Position numbers and translations under genes: made by a program
Notes under the pieces: model-generated
What the model saw: only the letters and a program-made list of their open reading frames with translations
Database searches by the model: none
What the model was told of the DNA's origin: nothing
Part shown: positions 25,734-38,455 of the stretch, one piece after another
Position numbering within the stretch: position 1 is the first letter of the stretch
Layout of the letters: every line of letters starts with the position of its first letter
Source: Gamsiella multidivaricata
Taxonomy: Eukaryota; Mortierellomycota; Mortierellomycetes; Mortierellales; Mortierellaceae
Reading direction: 5' to 3'
Length of the DNA stretch: 64,000 bases
NCBI RefSeq assembly: GCF_025024155.1
Contig: NW_026251760.1
Coordinates: 124,001 to 188,000, forward strand

Positions 25734-27115
25734 TGTTGAGGTGATGAGGAGTGTTGATGAAGGATGAGGTGAAGAGAGCAAGAGGACTGGACTCCATAAA
25801 AGGCGAAGAGAAAAAAAAAAAAAAAAAAAAAGGTGCTTAAGCCACTATTTGATAGGACAACAACAAAGAGGGTCGTACTCAGAGGCTACAGGATCATTTA
25901 AGGGGTATGAACCAGGCGTGAGGGAGAGTCCTGTGTCAAACGGGGGAGCCAGGTTGGGACTTGCACAGCCATGACATGTGCTCTTGCACATGTATTTCCG
26001 AGTCTTATTGCAAAAGCTCTCATTGAATGCACAATGTGCTGGGGTAGGAAGAGAGTTTCATTTGCCAGAGGCGCCTTTTTTTTTTTTTCGTCATCAAGTG
26101 GTCGCTTTTTGTGGGTATCGAACCGTGGTCGAGCAAATAGTGGATGTTCATATTCATAACATATTGGTGGCAATCTATGAGGTTCCTGGGGAGTCCACAT
26201 AGTCCTCTTTGTGGGTATTGGGGAGCAAGAAAGAGGATTCCGCACCCAGGACCCGTTCGGTCATCATCGTCTCCTCCCAAGAAGGCTTCCCTGTAATGGA
26301 CAAAGCGTTGCTCTTCATGTCTGCCAGGGTGAAAAACAACGACACGGAAAGGGCGACAGAGAAAAAAAATAAGAGTATATTTTCGAAAGGACCATCAAGT
26401 ACTCCCTCATCCATCTCCATCAACTTCCTTCCTTCATCCCTTTCAATCACAACCTTCTTTTTCTCTCTCCTCTCTCCCTTTCTCTTTCTCTCTTTCTTAT
26501 CTTCATCACTTCCTTTTTCTCCGAAGCTCACCACCATCTCCATCCTTTTTTGTTGTTAATCTCAATCGAAATCAAATCCAAACAGCAGTCGCCGTTCGCC
26601 GCCTCCTTTACGTCCACGCACACGCACCAAAAGACCGATAACCCATTCCCGCGATAGTCTGAGCACGTACACACCCGTCCCACCCACCCACCACCCGCTC
26701 AGCCGAAGCTACTCTATCTATCTTATATTCTATCGGGCAATCTATTCTATCGCACCGCCAATATCCAATTATCGAACTATTCAACAATCCAGGGCGCACG
26801 AGCTGACTGACGACCTAATACACACGCGTCCTTCACATGTACACACACAACACAGCACAGTACAACAGCATAGCATAAAGCACAGCTCCAGCTCCTCCTT
26901 TTCTCTTCTGCCGCCTTCTCTTTCAGTCTTTCACGCTCGACCCACGACAAGACAACAGCTGTGCTGCTGGTGTTTATCCAGAGACCAACTCAGGACAGCA
27001 TAAAGCGGGTGCAAAAAAAAAACGGCACTCGACTCTCGCATAAGCACTTGTCTTATAAACCCCGTCTCTTCAACCACACCAACTCTCTCACCACTTAACA
27101 ACGCTATACATTAGC
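25734..27115. other. Divergent promoter region PRMT1 / CDH1
   Basis: This 1.4 kb separates the starts of two divergent genes. It contains a poly(A) run (about 25811–25830), an 8-bp inverted repeat at 25974–25993, one TTGGTGGCAA motif at 26164, and a long CT-rich tract (about 26400–26530) followed by a C/A-rich leader up to the CDH1 ATG. No coding sequence is supported. Confidence 0.55.
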
Positions 27116-29869
27116 ATGGATTCCGAGTTCAAGAGGCGCGTCCAGGCTGTGCAACAGTCCGATAGCACCCAGCCGGCAACACCAGCTGCGCCAGACGAAC
27201 ACTCGGCCACTAGACATAACCATGCCCTTCCATCGCATCAACCCGGTCTCCTCTCTCCAACCTCAACGAACGGTGCACAGTCCAGCAGGATGGCCGGCGG
27301 AGCTATTCGCACAACAGTTGCCCATGTACGAGCAGCTAGAGCTCGTGGGCCGCCAGGAACACCGACGGGTCCGACCATCGGCAGGAGTGTGTTCGGTCAC
27401 GGACCCTCGCTCTCGACAGCAAATGCAGCAAGGGCTGCAAGTCCGCGTCGGTCAGCGGGGAACAACCTCGTGCCACCTCCAAGCGTCGCCATCAGGCGGT
27501 CATCCAATGCAGGCCTTCCTACTACCACCGCTACAACAGCAGTAGTGGCAAGTAGCACCTCGACAGGCGTGAAAAAGGCTAAAATGATGATGATGAGCAA
27601 CACTTTATCGGGGAGCGCGAACAACATCAGCGGTAGCAGTGCCATCAGTAGCAACATTATCAGCAATAATGGTACCGGTGACAGCATGGGTAACATCGAC
27701 AACCTCAGTAACATCAACATCAACGCTGACAGCGCAAAGAATATTGCCAACCAAAACATGTCTAATGTAGAAGGCATCGCAGCAAAGTCCGGCGCCAATA
27801 TACCATCTTCGAGCGCTCAGCCGAATTACGAGACCATTGGCGGCTCTGGGTTACCGCCAGGACTAAGGTCACCAGGACTAAGGTCACCAGGGCTAAAATC
27901 ACCATCAAAGAAGCGCTACGACAGGTAAGTCGACTGTCTTCTACGAATAACCGGCAATTAGATAAGATCCTTTGCAAGGATTGTACACTAAGGTATCTGT
28001 GGAGTACTTCCTATAGGTTTATCCCGCAGCGAGAAGGAGCGCTTGCAGAGCAGTTTGAACTGCTACCAGATACACCCTCGACACCATCTCGGCAGCGAGT
28101 ACGGAACATGTCTATCACTCCTAATCAAGCTTCTCAGGTTGCGGATCACTATAAATCAGGTACGTCCATTGAATTACATCTTGACCCCTGATCGACCTTT
28201 CAGGATATGCTCTTAACCCTTTTTCTTCGTCTCCATTTATGACGGCGCGTTTTAATGCTCGTACAATAAGCTCAAAATCAAGCCCACGATACAGTCATTG
28301 CCAACGAACTAATGCTCACTAACACGCCTGGGACTCACGAAAGCAGCCTGATGGGCGCACCGCGTCGACTCTTTACTTTCGCCTCGACAAGTGCGAACAA
28401 CGGCAACATGCCCTTCGACTCGCCTTCACGACAAATCTATGCGCAAACGGTTGTGACGCAGGAGAGTCGTAATATCCTTCTTAGTCCCAAGAAGGCACCG
28501 CGGTTGATCAGCAAAGTGCCCTTCAAAGTCCTGGATGCACCTGATCTGCGGGTAAGTAAACCCCACATGAGCTTTCATTTCAGCAGTTTCATGTCGGACA
28601 TGCGATAAGCACTATTAACAATATTTCTTTTTTATTGTTCCCGATAGGATGACTTCTATCTGAACCTGGTCGATTGGTCGTCTCAAAACGTGCTGGGAGT
28701 TGGTTTAGGAAGCTGCGTCTATCTCTGGAGTGCCCTAACAAGCAAGGTCACTCAACTCTGTGATCTTGGCGAAAATGACAGTGTTACCTCCATCAACTGG
28801 ATCTCAATGGTACAGAAGTTGTCATCATAGCGCCTTTTAGACATGCTCACGTAAAGATCGTCGTATTAACAGCTTATTCTTGTGTTTTTTTTTACAATAC
28901 AGGGGTCGCATTTGGCTGTCGGTACAGATAATGGGCTAATTCAAATCTGGGACGTACAGAACAGTCGGCGAGTCCGGACTATGACCGGTCATACCCAACG
29001 AGTCGGTGTTTTGGCATGGAACGATCATATTCTAACCTCTGGGAGTCGCGATCGGCACATCTATCACCGCGATGTGCGTTCGCACGAGATGTGGCAGCAC
29101 GAATTGACGAGCCATACCGGAGAGGTAAAAAATCAAAATCTATTGCATTGTACACTCTCTAGAATGATTGCCAGGCCTTTCAAAGATGGGCTGATTTATT
29201 AAAATATGCCTTCGCTTTTGATTGCGATAGGTTTGCGGACTAAAATGGAACAGCGCAGGAACGCAGCTCGCCAGTGGAGGCAACGACAACAAACTGATGG
29301 TCTGGGAGAGGGACGCGCTCCGGCCGCTGTACAAGTTTAGAGATCACAATGCAGCTGTGAAGGCTATCGATTGGAACCCACACCAGTCTGGACTCCTAGC
29401 GAGCGGAGGCGGTACCGCCGATCGACATATCCGATTTTGGAACACAACTACCGGTGTATCTGTTGGTGCCACGGACACAGGGTCGCAGGTAATGTGTCCA
29501 GTAAGGTTTTTAAAGAACAGCCCTTTCTCTGTTTATATGAGAGTGATATATATTCATCACCTTATCTACACGGCCACACGCTAATAGGTATGCAATCTAG
29601 CATGGTCCAAGACGACGAACGAGCTGGTCTCGACACATGGATACTCACAGAATCAAGTGTTGGTGTGGAAATACCCGAGCATGCAGCAGATCACTTCACT
29701 TTCCGGACATTCATATCGTGTTCTGTACTTGGCCCTGTCTCCCGATGGCCAGACGATTGTCACAGGCGCCGGAGATGAGACCCTACGATTCTGGAACGTC
29801 TTCCAGAAGAGTCGGGCAGAAAGGCGAGAAGACGATGGACTCTCTGGTGTCGTCGCGACAATCCGTTAA
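27116..29869 (+). CDS. CDH1: APC/C activator Cdh1 / Fizzy-related (WD40)
   Basis: Substrate adaptor that activates the anaphase-promoting complex in late mitosis and G1. Exons 27116–27924, 28017–28159, 28271–28551, 28648–28809, 28903–29124, 29231–29488, 29588–29869; 718 residues. The first 265 residues are Ser/Asn/Thr/Pro-rich with many likely phosphosites (SP/TP). The C-box DRFIPQR is present, with the exon 1/2 intron splitting its Arg codon. Seven WD40 repeats follow ([20 protein letters not shown] … [11 protein letters not shown] … HTGEVCGLKWN … [12 protein letters not shown]). The Cdh1-type [10 protein letters not shown] and [15 protein letters not shown] motifs are clear. The protein ends with the Ile-Arg (IR) tail that docks on APC3. 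The Cdh1-like [10 protein letters not shown] and the long Ser-rich N-terminus favour Cdh1 over Cdc20. Confidence 0.95.
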
Positions 29870-30322
29870 AAGAGCGAAGGCTATGTACACCGTTTAGGCC
29901 CCTTGCATCTTTTTCTTTTTTTCTTTTCTTTTCTTTTTTTTTTTTGCTTGCGATGATCGACTGATTTTCTCCGGTGGGAAACCCCACTTCGAATTATTGG
30001 CTATTTTGTCCTTGTACATAATGATTCTTTGTATAACAACACCCTTCTTTGGTTTACTGTTTTTTTTTTGCTCGCATTCCTTGTACTGTACCATTCTTTT
30101 TTCTTTTCTTTTTTTTCTTTCTTTTTTTTTTTTGCCCGCTGTACGATCAAGTACGAAATACGTAAACCCAGAAGTAAATCAAGGCCGAACAGAACCGGCA
30201 GACATGCAGATATACAGATAGATAAAGACAGTTGAAAGGGATGACAGATGTGAAATGTGTAATTTCAAAGTTGCCAACACGGAAAACGTCGCGCGCGCAG
30301 CAGAGAGGTTTATTGAACGCAT
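29870..30322. other. Convergent 3' region CDH1 / uL23
   Basis: This 450 bp lies between two stop codons. It is dominated by T-rich runs (29907–29945, 30058–30134) that fit 3' UTR and termination sequence for the plus-strand gene. No gene. Confidence 0.6.
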
Positions 30323-31734
30323 TTAGATGAATCCAATCTTGTTGGCGACATCGAGGGCATCGACATCAGCGGTGAGCTTGATGTAGGCCTTCTTGTTGCC
30401 ATCGGGGCTAATGATGCGAATTAAATCAAAAATCAAGTAAAGCGTGGTCAGAGGTATGGTTCAATTGTAACACCAAAGGGATTCAGATAAAGGTCCGTGT
30501 TGTTGCTGTATTCACACCGATTGTATGCTCAAGCACAGCGAATACTGAATAATAATAATAGTAATGCTGAAGATGTATCGATCTTTTTTGGGCCAATCCT
30601 GGTTGCATACTGTCAATTTGCTCGAACAATGTTGCCTCAGTTGCCATGGTCTCCATATTGTAATGCTCTTTGTCAAGTACCAAAGACGCGCTACTGAATG
30701 GGATCCTGTGTATTCCAATCAAGTCGGTCCTGTCCATTCCTTTTCCTCCGGTGACTTTTCCCACCGGGCTCCAATTTGGATCATAATATTAAAACAGCCA
30801 GAGAAACTGAAGAAAAATGAGTGAACGTACCGGATGAGGGTGTTGACCTTGAGGGCGGTAACATCGTACATCTTCTTGAGGGCATCCTTGATCTGGCGCT
30901 TGTTGGCCTTGACGTCAACGAGGAAGACGAGGGTGTTGTTCTCCTCGATCTTCTTCATGGCGGACTCGGTGTTGAGGGGAGCCTTCAAGACCTTGTACTG
31001 GTCCAAACGGGGGACGTGAGGGACAGACTTGCGGGCATACTTGGGGTTGCGAGCAAGCTTGAGGGTCTTGGGGCGGTTGAAGGTGGTCGAGGTGCGGATC
31101 TTGCGAGCCTTCTGACCGTTGACACCCTTCAAGGCAGCCTTCTTGGCGGCGAGAGCCTTGTTCTTATCCGAAGCAGCTACGACAAGAACAGATCCATGAG
31201 GAAGACGGAGAGAGGATGGATCAGTTTCGGTGCTTCATAATCCTGCGATCTTGAGCGCTTGTCTGACGGAAGGTTGATTCCTGATAAGAGAAAAAAAGGT
31301 CGTTTCAAAAGTTCCTCCCATAGCGCATCGACTTTTCTCCTGTGTGATCTTAATGGTTGGATGGTGGTGGAGCAGCGTTTCTGGATGTAGTTCAGTTTCT
31401 TTTGTGCTATTCCTGATGCCTCTGACGATCCTAGACCAGTCGCTCGGGCAGCAATTTGAGTAGTTCTACTCAGACGCTGCCTCTCCTTTAGCGTTCACCC
31501 ATCCTTAGTCCATTGCCATTGATCACCACCTGCTGCTTCAAAGCGTGGCTCGATGAAAGGATGAGGGCGGAGCGATGGCGAGACTGCAATTGAAGACGAT
31601 AAGCCCATCCATCGATGAATCCTTCAAACATCCTGTTGAGTTTATGTCGATCCGTATCAGTATCCTGGCTGCAATTGGATCGATGGGTCGATGAGTGTGT
31701 TGGATGAGCTCTCCCTCTAATCACCTTTGGTCAT
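30323..31734 (-). CDS. RPL25: 60S ribosomal protein uL23 (L23a/L25)
   Basis: Large-subunit ribosomal protein near the polypeptide exit, where SRP and nascent chain factors bind. Exons in transcript order: 31734–31725 (only 10 nt: ATGACCAAAG), 31176–30831, 30407–30323; 146 residues (yeast Rpl25 has 142). The sequence after the start is Lys/Ala-rich ([12 protein letters not shown]). The core is [55 protein letters not shown] and the terminal IGFI. The 548-nt first intron sits right after the fourth codon, an arrangement common in fungal ribosomal genes. It shares a promoter with COX7. Confidence 0.93.
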
Positions 31735-31946
31735 CTTCGTTTGGATATTAGAGAAAAGAGGGGGATTTCACCTCTGCAGGCAACCCGCTTCAAGATACAA
31801 TTTTCCATTGGGGTCTCGCACGTGACAATTACCTTTCAAGTGACGTGAGCAAAACCAGTGGGCTGGCCACTCCTTTCCGTATTTTTTCGCCGATCGATTC
31901 ATCACATCCGACACTTCAACACTCCCAACGCACACAGCAATCAGCC
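31735..31946. promoter_or_regulatory. Bidirectional promoter uL23 / COX7 with E-box and CRE-like site
   Basis: The two ATGs are 212 bp apart and point outward. CACGTGAC lies at 31819–31826, a bHLH-type E-box. TGACGTGA lies at 31841–31848, a CRE-like site of the kind bound by bZIP factors. Both sit nearer the middle than either start, so they could serve both genes. Binding is inferred from motif only. Confidence 0.55.
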
Positions 31947-32624
31947 ATGTCTCTTGTTAACCGCCCCAACCCTGTCCCCCACCTCCAGCGTCTCTACCAG
32001 GTACGTGCGAACGACCTTACTCCCTTTTGTTTTGCAATCCTCACTCGACTTTCGTATACGGGACTTCGGAGTTCTATACGGAGATGCTATCGGACAAACA
32101 ATGATAATAATGATAACAAAGGATGCTGGATCGTGAACGCAAACGCGAGCTCGTTTTCCGACTTCCGACAGGACCACCAAAATCGCTTCCAGGCCTCTTA
32201 ACTTTGAACGCCAAAAAAAAAAAAAAAAAAAAAGCGATGTCATACATTTACTCATACCCACCAACCTCTTCCAGAACCATGAAAAACGCGCCTACCTTTA
32301 GGTTTCTCACATCAAAATACTCAAATATCTTTTTTTTGTTTTTGCAATTTGGATATCCATAGACCAACACCAACGTCCCAATCTACCTCAAGAAGGGTGG
32401 TGACAAGTTCATCATGACCGCCTTTGCCGGATTGATGACCGTCGGTCTTATCGGAAGCCTCTACGGTGCCACCAAGATGGCTCGTGTAAGTTTTTCTTTC
32501 TCATCTTTTATATCATCATCATTATATCTTCACCGGAACAGCAGGATATGTTGAATCGACGGTTTTTTTAACATCCACTCGGAATTTTTTTTTCCATTGG
32601 TGGTAACAGGGTGTCAAGAACTAA
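31947..32624 (+). CDS. COX7: Cytochrome c oxidase subunit 7 (VIIa)
   Basis: Small single-span subunit of respiratory complex IV in the mitochondrial inner membrane. Exons 31947–32000, 32363–32485, 32610–32624; 63 residues (yeast Cox7 has 60). It reads MSLVNRPNPVPHLQRLYQ, then a short matrix segment VPIYLKKGGDKF, one transmembrane helix (about residues 34–55), and a basic tail MARGVKN. The last exon has only 15 nt (Gly-Val-Lys-Asn-stop). Intron 1 (362 nt) holds a poly(A) run at about 32214–32233. Confidence 0.88.
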
Positions 32625-34117
32625 AGGACCTGGACCGCGATGTATATCCACCACCATCACCACCACCACCAACAACAACAACAATAAAAAATAAAAATAA
32701 AAAAAAAAACGATACGATAGAGGCGGCAGAGCATTCACAGAAGAAGAAATCGATTAATCAAAAGAACCCGACAAATGCATACGGGAGACGAGCAATTGCG
32801 GAAGAAACTTCTACACAACCCATCAGGACTATTTTTCTTTTCTTTGGAGGAGCCATTGGGATCTATCTACCACAGCTTTGCTTGAAGAAAAAAAAATATC
32901 AGGGAAGCATTGGACGGACGCGACCGACAGACTCTTTGGATTTATCCTTTTGAGATATGAAGAAATTCTTTCTCTTTTTTTCTTTTCTCTCTTTTTTCTT
33001 TCTGCAAGTTACTTTTGAAAGGAAACGAACGAAGGACCTTTTTTTTGATAATCGATTTGTCCAATAAATACACAATGATAAAAAGAAATGACCCTCCCCC
33101 ACTCCCCTCATCATCCGCGTCTGCGAATTGTGCCAAAGTCTACAAAAGTGTATCTTGAATGGAAGCAATGCCATAATTGGGTTCAACGGATGGGCCCAAA
33201 TTGGATCCCTTTTGAAACATGTGTGACATGAACCCCTCATGCGCCATGGACTCTGCTCCTTGTCCCGGCTTCCGTAGCATAAAGATTGAAAGGAAGTGCA
33301 TGTCGAATAATGATTATGATTGCGGCTGCATTTTTTTTTTCTCCGGTGTTTTAATTCGAAAAAAAAAATGGCATATTAAAAAGATTGCTTTATTTCTTTT
33401 TTTTTCTTTTTTTGAACCGCCAAGTAAAAAAAGAAAAAAAAGGATAGGAAGCGCGCTTTTATGGAACCAGCTCTTGGATGTCGCAAAGAGGATCAGCAAA
33501 GAGGACCTGCAAGGAAACCGTAATCTTTGTATGCTATGCTGCGTTGCGTTGCGCTGTGCTGTGCTACATGCTTTGTATCCGTATTTCTCGAATAGTCACA
33601 ACTCTGCTGCTGATCTGGGGGTCCCTTAAGTGAACTGCTCCGATCCAAAGCCCCCAAGGTTCTTAAAATGAATTGGTAGCACGGGCTTGTTCGATCGCAT
33701 CCCTTACACTAATCCTTTTTGCATTTCTTTTTCGTAGCGGGGGTACTCATAGAGATAAAATTACATGGGATGATGCTGAACAAATGAAAGAGAGAGAGAA
33801 AAAGAACAAAAAAAAGAAAAGAAAAGAAAAAAAAAGGCTGTCGGTCGATCGGTTTTTAGAGTGTTGTTAAACGTTCGAGTTCGCGGAAGTGAGAAAAGAG
33901 GGAGGAGTAAAAAAGGACATTTTGTATTGTGCTGTCTGTCCCTTCTGGCTGCATGGGTCGATAAAATAGCGTTGTCAATTGAATGACCGATCGGAGGAGC
34001 GTACTGAGGTGGTATCGATGCGGAGAATAAAATGGGGTGGTGGTGGTGGTGGTGGTGGTTGTAAAATAAAAAAAGTCTGCCTCAGTAGTCCGTTTCGATG
34101 TCTGGCGCTTTGTTTCC
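32625..34117. other. Convergent 3' region COX7 / PKA
   Basis: This 1.5 kb is AT-rich with many A and T runs and (GGT)n at about 34033–34058. AATAAA occurs at 32683–32688, about 60 bp after the COX7 stop, and is a likely poly(A) signal. No coding region is supported. Confidence 0.55.
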
Positions 34118-36248
34118 TCAAAAGTTGACAAAGTACGATCTATATGGGTCGCCCATGTGCCCTGCATCCTCGTCAACGACCTCGGGGTATTTTTCGAAAT
34201 TGCCAGTGTCGCCTGGATGGACGTAGGGCGGTACTATTGGTGCAACTACCGTCCGGTCCATCAGTCCTTGCCAGTCCACGCCCCTGAACCACTTATGGCT
34301 CTTAATGTCGTCCGATCCTCCCTAATTGCGGAGACACCGATAACATGCCATATTATGCAGCACGATTAGATCCTTTTGTGCAACAGTGCATTTTTTTTCA
34401 TCTGCATGCAACCACAAAGCAGATCTCTCGGACATTTAGGTAGGAGTGGCATCATTTACCTTGAGATTCCCTAGGCGCTTGGTCCGGTCAGCGGTAAGCA
34501 GTTTCTTGATCAAATCCTTCGCTGCCGAATCAATGTGTGCTGGGAAATAAATCTTTCCGGCCAGAATCTTTTCATAGATACCAAAGGGATTGTCGTCAAA
34601 GAACGGTGGATACCCTGCCAGCATCTCAAAGATCAAAATGCCCAGCGCCCACCAGTCAACTGGTTTGCCGTGTCCTTTTGATTGAATGATCTCTGGCGCC
34701 AAGTACTCGGGCGTTCCACACAACGTCCACGTTCTAGTGTCCGCAATCGAATGGTACGGGAAGCAGATATCCATCGTTAGTTTCTAGTCGACCGTGCATG
34801 TTCAGAAATGCACCCTTGATTGGTGCTGTAAGCTTGAAGATGTTCCTGTAGTCTCTGCAGCTGTGCTACTAAAGTTTCACCTTGCATCCATCCTGACGTG
34901 TCGGCAAGATGATGCATAAAAGAGCTCCGAAGAATTCTTTTTCCCCGAGCTTTTGTAGAGATGCTGGTGCTCACTCTCATGCCGTAAGCTGTTTCCCGAA
35001 GCATCCCGACTGTCCAATGCCTCCATTATCCGTTGTCGACTGGACCGATCAGTCCAGTTCTTAGGGCGCAGAGTAGGCTCACATCTCAACAAAAATAAAA
35101 ACTAGATGCGCGTGCATAACGCGCAATGACGCCAGCCATGGCTCTTCCGCCTAAATAAAGTCCATGAAGCATAAAACACATGCTCAACCTCGCCATGGTT
35201 GCTGCTCCAGAACATTGAGAAGGAGGACCGGCGCGTGTACATAACTTTCGTCGTGAAGCTTACCTGTCTTCTACCCGTTTAGCAAAGCCGAAATCCGTGA
35301 TCTTGACATGTCCTGCAGAGTCAAGCAGCAGGTTTTCTGGCTTCAGATCGCGGTAAATGATGTCCCTTTCGTGCATGTACTCGATGGCTAGTACGATTTC
35401 CGCTGCATAGAACCTCGTCATGTCGTTCGTGAATCGACCGGCCTTCCGCAGATGAGAGAAGAGCTCGCCTCCAATGACATATTCCAGGAGCATGTATAAA
35501 TTGCGATCATCCTGAAATGTCGTGAACCTGTATGACAAACAAAGTATAGAATAGGATTGCGTGTTGTGTGTGAGAAACAACGAGCGATCGGACCTGCGTG
35601 TTGTTGTTTTCTTCATTGGCATTCCCCCGCTTTGTGCGCTGTATCCCCCAGGCTCCCTTTCACGTACAGGTTGACGATGAACGGAAAATGAACTTGAGAG
35701 AGGATCTGCTTTTCGGAATTGATGTGTTCGACCTGCTTCAGCCGCACGACCTCCGATTTTTTGAGGACCTTCATTGCATAAAACGTCTGGTTATGGCGGA
35801 ACTTTGTCAAGTACACACGTCCAAATGTGCCCGTTCCTAGCCGGCAAAGCCAGTAGAGATAAAAGAGCGATAGAGAAGTTAGATAACGAAAATAACAAGA
35901 AAACAGGGGTAGGGAGAGATAAGTTCCAGGACCTGTTAGTGCATAATGCGCTCGGTCGTTTTTTCTTTCTTCTTCAACCACTAGATCCGCTTTATTTTTT
36001 GTCATTGTTCCCTCCAAACAACTCTGTCTTTTCCCCCCCCTGAAAAAGAATGGAATGCAATCATTGCACGGGGCCTGAGAGGAAGAGGACAGCAAATGAA
36101 CGTGCCAGCGTAAGGCAAATAAAAAGGGACGCCAAAAAGCTGTGGACAAAACCACCGTGCCAAACCACACATAGGCGCACATTTCTAAAAATGGGTGAAG
36201 AGGGGGAATAAATGTAATACCATCTCTGCCCAGAACCATGATGACCCA

Positions 36249-36283
<35 letters not shown>

Positions 36284-38455
36284 CGTGCAAGAGCAGCAAT
36301 GGTGGTGTGGGGTGTGTAAAATTGCATGTGAAGAAGGGCCCAAAACACCGGGATCTAAACATATACCTAAGTGTAACCAATATCAATCCACGCGCGCAAA
36401 ACGCCATCCAGAAGCAACAGCAGCAAAGAGATGGATAGGATGGCGATGTTATGCTTTAGCATGATCCCTCCTCCTCCTCCTCCTCTTCTTCTTCCTGCCT
36501 CTTGGCTTGCCGGGAAAAACAACAACAAGTGTCCCACTTGTTCACTGCCCCTTCTCTTTTGCACATTAAAAAGATCAGGCCCAATGCTTCACCCTCCCGA
36601 GCAGCAACCTTATTTCTGAGATAGAGTCGACTGGGCGGACCACCTTGACAAATGCCTCTCTTCACGTTCTCTCTCTTGCTAATTAATTCCCCTGATGTAC
36701 ATGTGTATGTGGTTTTTAGGGTGTGTCTGTGTGCGAGTGCGCGTGTGTGTATTTTATGAATGCGTACTAAAGACACTCCGCAAGACTGAAACAGGACAGT
36801 GCGGCCTTCTTGGTGCGGTGACCAGAACGACAATGATAGATGTGTAAGCACAGTGGGAACATTCGCCCCTCTCCCCAATCACCCAATTGCTACCATCGTC
36901 ACGTCAAACATGTCGCTGCTGGTACAAATGGCTCGAGCTGGTGGTGCCCGGTGATGGCAAAAGAGGGTAGGAAGGTGTGATGAGAGTTGACGGTCTGATC
37001 TGGGTTAGATCCAATTCTTCCCAGAAAGAGACAATCCGTCTTCCCGCGCGCTTGTGCTCGGCATCATTGAGCGTCATTCTGCACCAAAGTCCGCCCGCCA
37101 CTGAGTTCGAGACTTCAGTCCATGTACCAATTCGCATGCCTGGCTCTTTTCCTTTTTCCCTTTTGCTCGCCTCTTTTTTTTTTTTTTTTATCCTCCAGGA
37201 AGTATGTCAAGAGATCAAGGGACATGCACCACCACTGTACAGTTTCTCCTACTCCATTTCATGTTGCTCCTATAAAAAAAAAGAAAGTTTTCTTCAAGAA
37301 AGACGGACGGCAATGGTGGTAAAAACAAGAAGGGAAAGGGAAAGGGGGCGATAGGGTGGGAATGTGTACTGTATGTCGAACTCTTTCTCTTTATTTTGCT
37401 GCTAGCAAAAGACTAACAACCCCATGTCCGATGGATGGGTGTCCTTCTCGGTCAGAGAGAGTGTGTCCATCGTGTTTTCCTGCGTGCACCCCCCGATGCA
37501 TCCCAACTCAAAAAAAAAAAACCATACGCACACGCATGCCGAAAAAAAAACCCCCCAGCAGCAACAACAACAAGGACGCATACACGCTCGTACGCCAAAT
37601 CGAAACTGCAGCAGATCGATCCGACGGAGGACAACACAACGCTGTTTGGACATGCTGCCGGTGCTTGTTGCTGGTTGCCGGATGCTTAGGAAGACGAAAA
37701 GACTTTGCAAAGACCAGAACACTCACGCCTCCGTTTTTGTTGTGTTGTTTGGATTGAGAGCCGAGTGTTATAAAAAAAAAAGCCAGGTTGCACACACACA
37801 CATGGACACCCTCGCGCTCCCATTTCCCCACTCTACTCACCCAACACCAAATGGATCTCATCTTCACTGTGTGTGCGTGCTCAGTGCCCTTTTTGTGTAA
37901 TTTCTTTTTTGGTCTTTCATCGTGCGCCCTTTTTTCATTCTTTTGTCCATCATGAGCAGGCATGCATGTCTCATATCTTGGCTCGTTCCCCCTCGCATCG
38001 TCCATCAGAAATGAACAGTGCAGCAAAGAAAAATAAAATAAAAAAAAATAAAGCGCGCCAACAATAAAAAGAAAAAAATGGAAAAGATGGACCAATAGTA
38101 AAGGAAAAGATTGACCAAAGGCAAAAAAAATTAAGAGCGATCCCTCTATCAGTTTACCTAAAGTCTCCAGGAGGTCAAAATCACCCAGACCGTACTTTGG
38201 TTTGGCCTCGTAGCATGGGCTTGAGGTTGGATAGGTAAGCTGGCCCTGGGAGTTGTAATAAGGTTGCATGCCGTCGGGCTCGTGTGGGTGGGCACTGGTC
38301 TGAGCGAGCCCCATCTGTTGCTGGTGCTGCAGCCGGAATTTTTCCTGCAGACGAAGCTGGTGTTCCTGAAACTGTTCCGCGCGTAGAGCAGCGTCGTCCA
38401 TTGGACTGAGAGATGCCATGGCCATTCCACCTGGTTCCATATTGGTGTTGTTCAT
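34118..38455 (-). CDS. cAMP-dependent protein kinase catalytic subunit
   Basis: AGC-family Ser/Thr kinase, the catalytic subunit of PKA (Tpk-like). Exons in transcript order: 38455–38158, 35836–35668, 35527–35264, 34733–34460, 34321–34118; 402 residues (yeast Tpk1 has 397). The N-terminal 95 residues are Gln/Met-rich ([20 protein letters not shown]). The glycine loop LGTGTFGRV begins at 98, with the first intron inside it. VAIK-type Lys is in FYAMKVL (about 121). The catalytic loop is YRDLKPEN (about 212), then DFG (about 232), activation loop [15 protein letters not shown] with the Thr phosphorylated by PDK1-type kinases, [20 protein letters not shown], and a C-terminal FxxF (FVNF) that docks in the kinase lobe. 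The first intron is 2321 nt, far longer than the others here (130–530 nt). Confidence 0.93.
36252..36283. repeat. 32-nt poly(T) run inside the PKA first intron
   Basis: An uninterrupted T tract on the plus strand (poly(A) in the transcript sense), the longest homopolymer in the window. Confidence 0.9.
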
